Below are positions 14,035 to 15,589 of a stretch of DNA of 15,589 bases, in pieces. The notes beneath the pieces were generated by a model, which searched no databases, had not been told where the DNA came from, and saw nothing but the letters and a program-made list of their open reading frames with translations. Origin of the DNA: Desulfobacterales bacterium (GTDB lineage Bacteria; Desulfobacterota; Desulfobacteria; Desulfobacterales; Desulfosalsimonadaceae); assembly GCA_007127175.1 (NCBI GenBank), contig SKZX01000284.1, positions 1 through 15,589 of the forward strand, written 5' to 3'. Each line of letters opens with the position of its first letter. Within the stretch, counting starts at the first letter, position 1. Made by a program: the position numbers and the translations under genes.

Positions 14035-15589
14035 CTACACATTCAGCCGCTTGATTTTCCGGGCAAGGGTCTTTCGGGAAATCCCCAGGGCCTCGGCGGT
14101 ACGGCTCTTGTTCTGTCCGAATTTATCAAGTGTTTTCCGGATCATGTCCCTTTCCAGGTCCTCGATATTGGACTGAAGGTCCTGGCCGTTATTTCCTTGT
14201 GCATGGGTGTTGTTTTCAACACCGTCAAAACCTGAATTACCTGGCCCCTGGATCTGATCCCGGCCGATAAAATCGCAGGTGTTGACCGCCAGGTACCGCT
14301 GGATGATATTCTGCAATTCACGCACGTTGCCTGGATAGTCATACTGCATCAGCTGTTCCATGACCTGGCCGCTGATCTCCTTCAACCCTTTTTCATTGGC
14401 GTATATATTGAGGAAATGTTCCACCAGAAACGGGATATCCCCCTTGCGTTCCCGCAGGGGCGGCAGGTTGATGGGAATCACATGAATCCGGTAAAAAAAA
14501 TCCTCCCGCATTTTTCCTTCCCTGATCCGGTTGAGCAGGTTCTGGTTGGTAGCGGAAAGGATGCGGAAATCGGAATGTTTGACCACGCTGCTGCCAACCG
14601 GTGAATAGCCGCTCCCTTCAAGGGCCCGGAGCAGTTTCGCCTGAAGACCGGGGGTGATGTCGCCCACCTCGTCCAAAAACAGGGTGCCGCCGTCCGCCTG
14701 GTCCAGGTAGCCCGGGCTGTCGGCATGGGCGCCCGTAAAGCTGCCTTTTTTATGGCCGAAAAACTCGCTTTCAAGCAGGTTTTCGGGAATGGCGGAGCAG
14801 TTGACAGCCACAAACGGTTTCTGCCCGCGCCGGCTCATGTTGTGCACCGCCCTTGCGACCAGTTCTTTTCCGGTACCGGACTCACCGTATATGACCACGT
14901 TGGCACTGGACGAGGACGCACTGTAGATGCGCTCGTATACCGCCTGCATGGACTTGCTCTTTCCCACGATGTCCCCCAGGCGGTAACGGTCTTTTATGGA
15001 AGAGCGCAGGTTGATGTTTTCCCGCCGCAGGTTCTCGGTCTCTTCCTGGAGGTGAAGCTCTTTGAGCTTTGCTTCGGTGATATCCCGCGCGGTGAGCAGG
15101 ACAGAGGGCTGCCCCTTCCACTGGATGTGGATCGCCCTTCCCTCGATCCAGATCTCCTTTTTATCCCTGGTCCGCCAGCGCGCCTGGAAAAAACGTTCCC
15201 GGCAGATATCATTTTGAATGGCCTCAAACATTTCCCTGAAATAAACCTCGAAGCCCTCTGCAGCCATCTCCAGCACGTTTTCACCGATCAGGCCGGCGGA
15301 CTGGTCATGCCCGGTCATTGTGGTAAACGCCTTGTTGGCGAACATGATCTGGAAATTATGAAACAGCACAACCCCCTCGGTCATGCGTTCGGCAAATATG
15401 CGGTAAAGGGCTTCGCTTTCCTTCAAGGCATTTTCAGTGCTTTTGCGCTGGCTGATATCGATGCCCATGCCCAGCAGGTAATGCGTGTCATCGATGGTGG
15501 TGCTCGCAGCGGTCCAGAAGTAGGGGATCCTTTCCCCATGCACCGTTTTCAGATCAGCCTCTGCGGTGGCTTCGCCGCTGGCAAACCCC
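14035..15589 (-). CDS. Sigma-54-dependent transcriptional activator with PAS sensor domains (partial at its 5' end)
   Basis: The frame is open to the window edge, so the N-terminus is missing; the GTG at 15541-15543 lies inside a PAS domain and is not the true start. Order, numbered from that GTG: end of a PAS domain (GMGIDISQRK, 25-34), a second PAS domain (about 45-160), a short coiled coil (161-182), the AAA+ domain and a Fis-type helix-turn-helix (about 475-496). The AAA+ domain has Walker A GESGTGKE (220-227), the sigma-54 contact loop GSFTGA (267-272, a tolerated variant of GAFTGA), Walker B GTLFLDE and FFYRIHV. There is no receiver domain, so control is by ligand or redox sensing through PAS, not by phosphorylation. 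It is the likely activator of the sigma-54 promoter at 5960. Confidence 0.93.
   Translation of the reverse strand, partial: GFASGEATAEADLKTVHGERIPYFWTAASTTIDDTHYLLGMGIDISQRKSTENALKESEALYRIFAERMTEGVVLFHNFQIMFANKAFTTMTGHDQSAGLIGENVLEMAAEGFEVYFREMFEAIQNDICRERFFQARWRTRDKKEIWIEGRAIHIQWKGQPSVLLTARDITEAKLKELHLQEETENLRRENINLRSSIKDRYRLGDIVGKSKSMQAVYERIYSASSSSANVVIYGESGTGKELVARAVHNMSRRGQKPFVAVNCSAIPENLLESEFFGHKKGSFTGAHADSPGYLDQADGGTLFLDEVGDITPGLQAKLLRALEGSGYSPVGSSVVKHSDFRILSATNQNLLNRIREGKMREDFFYRIHVIPINLPPLRERKGDIPFLVEHFLNIYANEKGLKEISGQVMEQLMQYDYPGNVRELQNIIQRYLAVNTCDFIGRDQIQGPGNSGFDGVENNTHAQGNNGQDLQSNIEDLERDMIRKTLDKFGQNKSRTAEALGISRKTLARKIKRLNV

Noticed and set aside
12842..14176. 444-codon plus-strand open frame
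   Set aside because: It lies opposite the carboxyltransferase gene, with low-complexity His/Gly/Pro-rich composition and no family motif. It is a shadow of a GC-rich gene.
1..15589. CRISPR arrays, insertion sequences, phage or toxin-antitoxin genes
   Set aside because: No regularly spaced repeats, transposase motifs or terminal inverted repeats were seen. The catabolic block shows no obvious mobility genes despite its accessory nature.

Overview
The window looks like part of a chromosome from an anaerobic Gram-negative bacterium, most likely a member of the Desulfobacterota (deltaproteobacterial sulfate-reducer type). Grounds for this are the hpf-ptsN-rapZ order typical of proteobacteria with a mannose-type PTS IIA gene added, an oxygen-sensitive glycyl radical enzyme with its activase, several acyl-CoA dehydrogenases, and sigma-54 control of a catabolic operon. 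The taxonomic call is an inference from gene content and was not tested by any search.

Left part (1-4760), housekeeping, all on the + strand: the last codons of a probable hpf, then ptsN, rapZ, a mannose-type EIIA gene, a rimI-like acetyltransferase, gap, tpiA, secG and a tRNA-Leu(GAG), closed by a clear intrinsic terminator. The genes are tightly packed: rimI and gap overlap and tpiA and secG are 4 nt apart. The secG/tRNA-Leu(GAG) neighbourhood is also the one I recall from E. coli (secG-leuU).

Middle part (4930-11817), accessory catabolism, + strand: a crotonase most like methylmalonyl-CoA decarboxylase; a 336-nt gap that holds a near-ideal sigma-54 promoter and, about 180-220 bp upstream of the predicted transcript start, two related inverted-repeat sites; then a glycyl radical enzyme (GRE), its radical-SAM activase and two acyl-CoA dehydrogenases, probably one operon.

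Right part (11893-15589), - strand and convergent with the previous block: a PAS-containing sigma-54 activator (cut by the window edge), an acyl-CoA carboxylase carboxyltransferase subunit and a small PEBP/YbhB-like protein. The activator is the natural candidate to bind the two sites and switch on the GRE operon.

Taken together, the middle and right parts look like an inducible anaerobic pathway in which a radical reaction feeds CoA-linked steps (dehydrogenation, and decarboxylation or carboxylation of a malonyl-CoA-type intermediate). The GRE has Cys-Met-Gln where known GRE dehydratases, lyases and decarboxylases have Cys-x-Glu. The crotonase, one acyl-CoA dehydrogenase and the carboxyltransferase also deviate at catalytic or specificity positions. 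The substrate cannot be named from the sequence; this cluster is the main candidate for an undescribed system. Comparisons with named family members were made from memory, not by alignment software.
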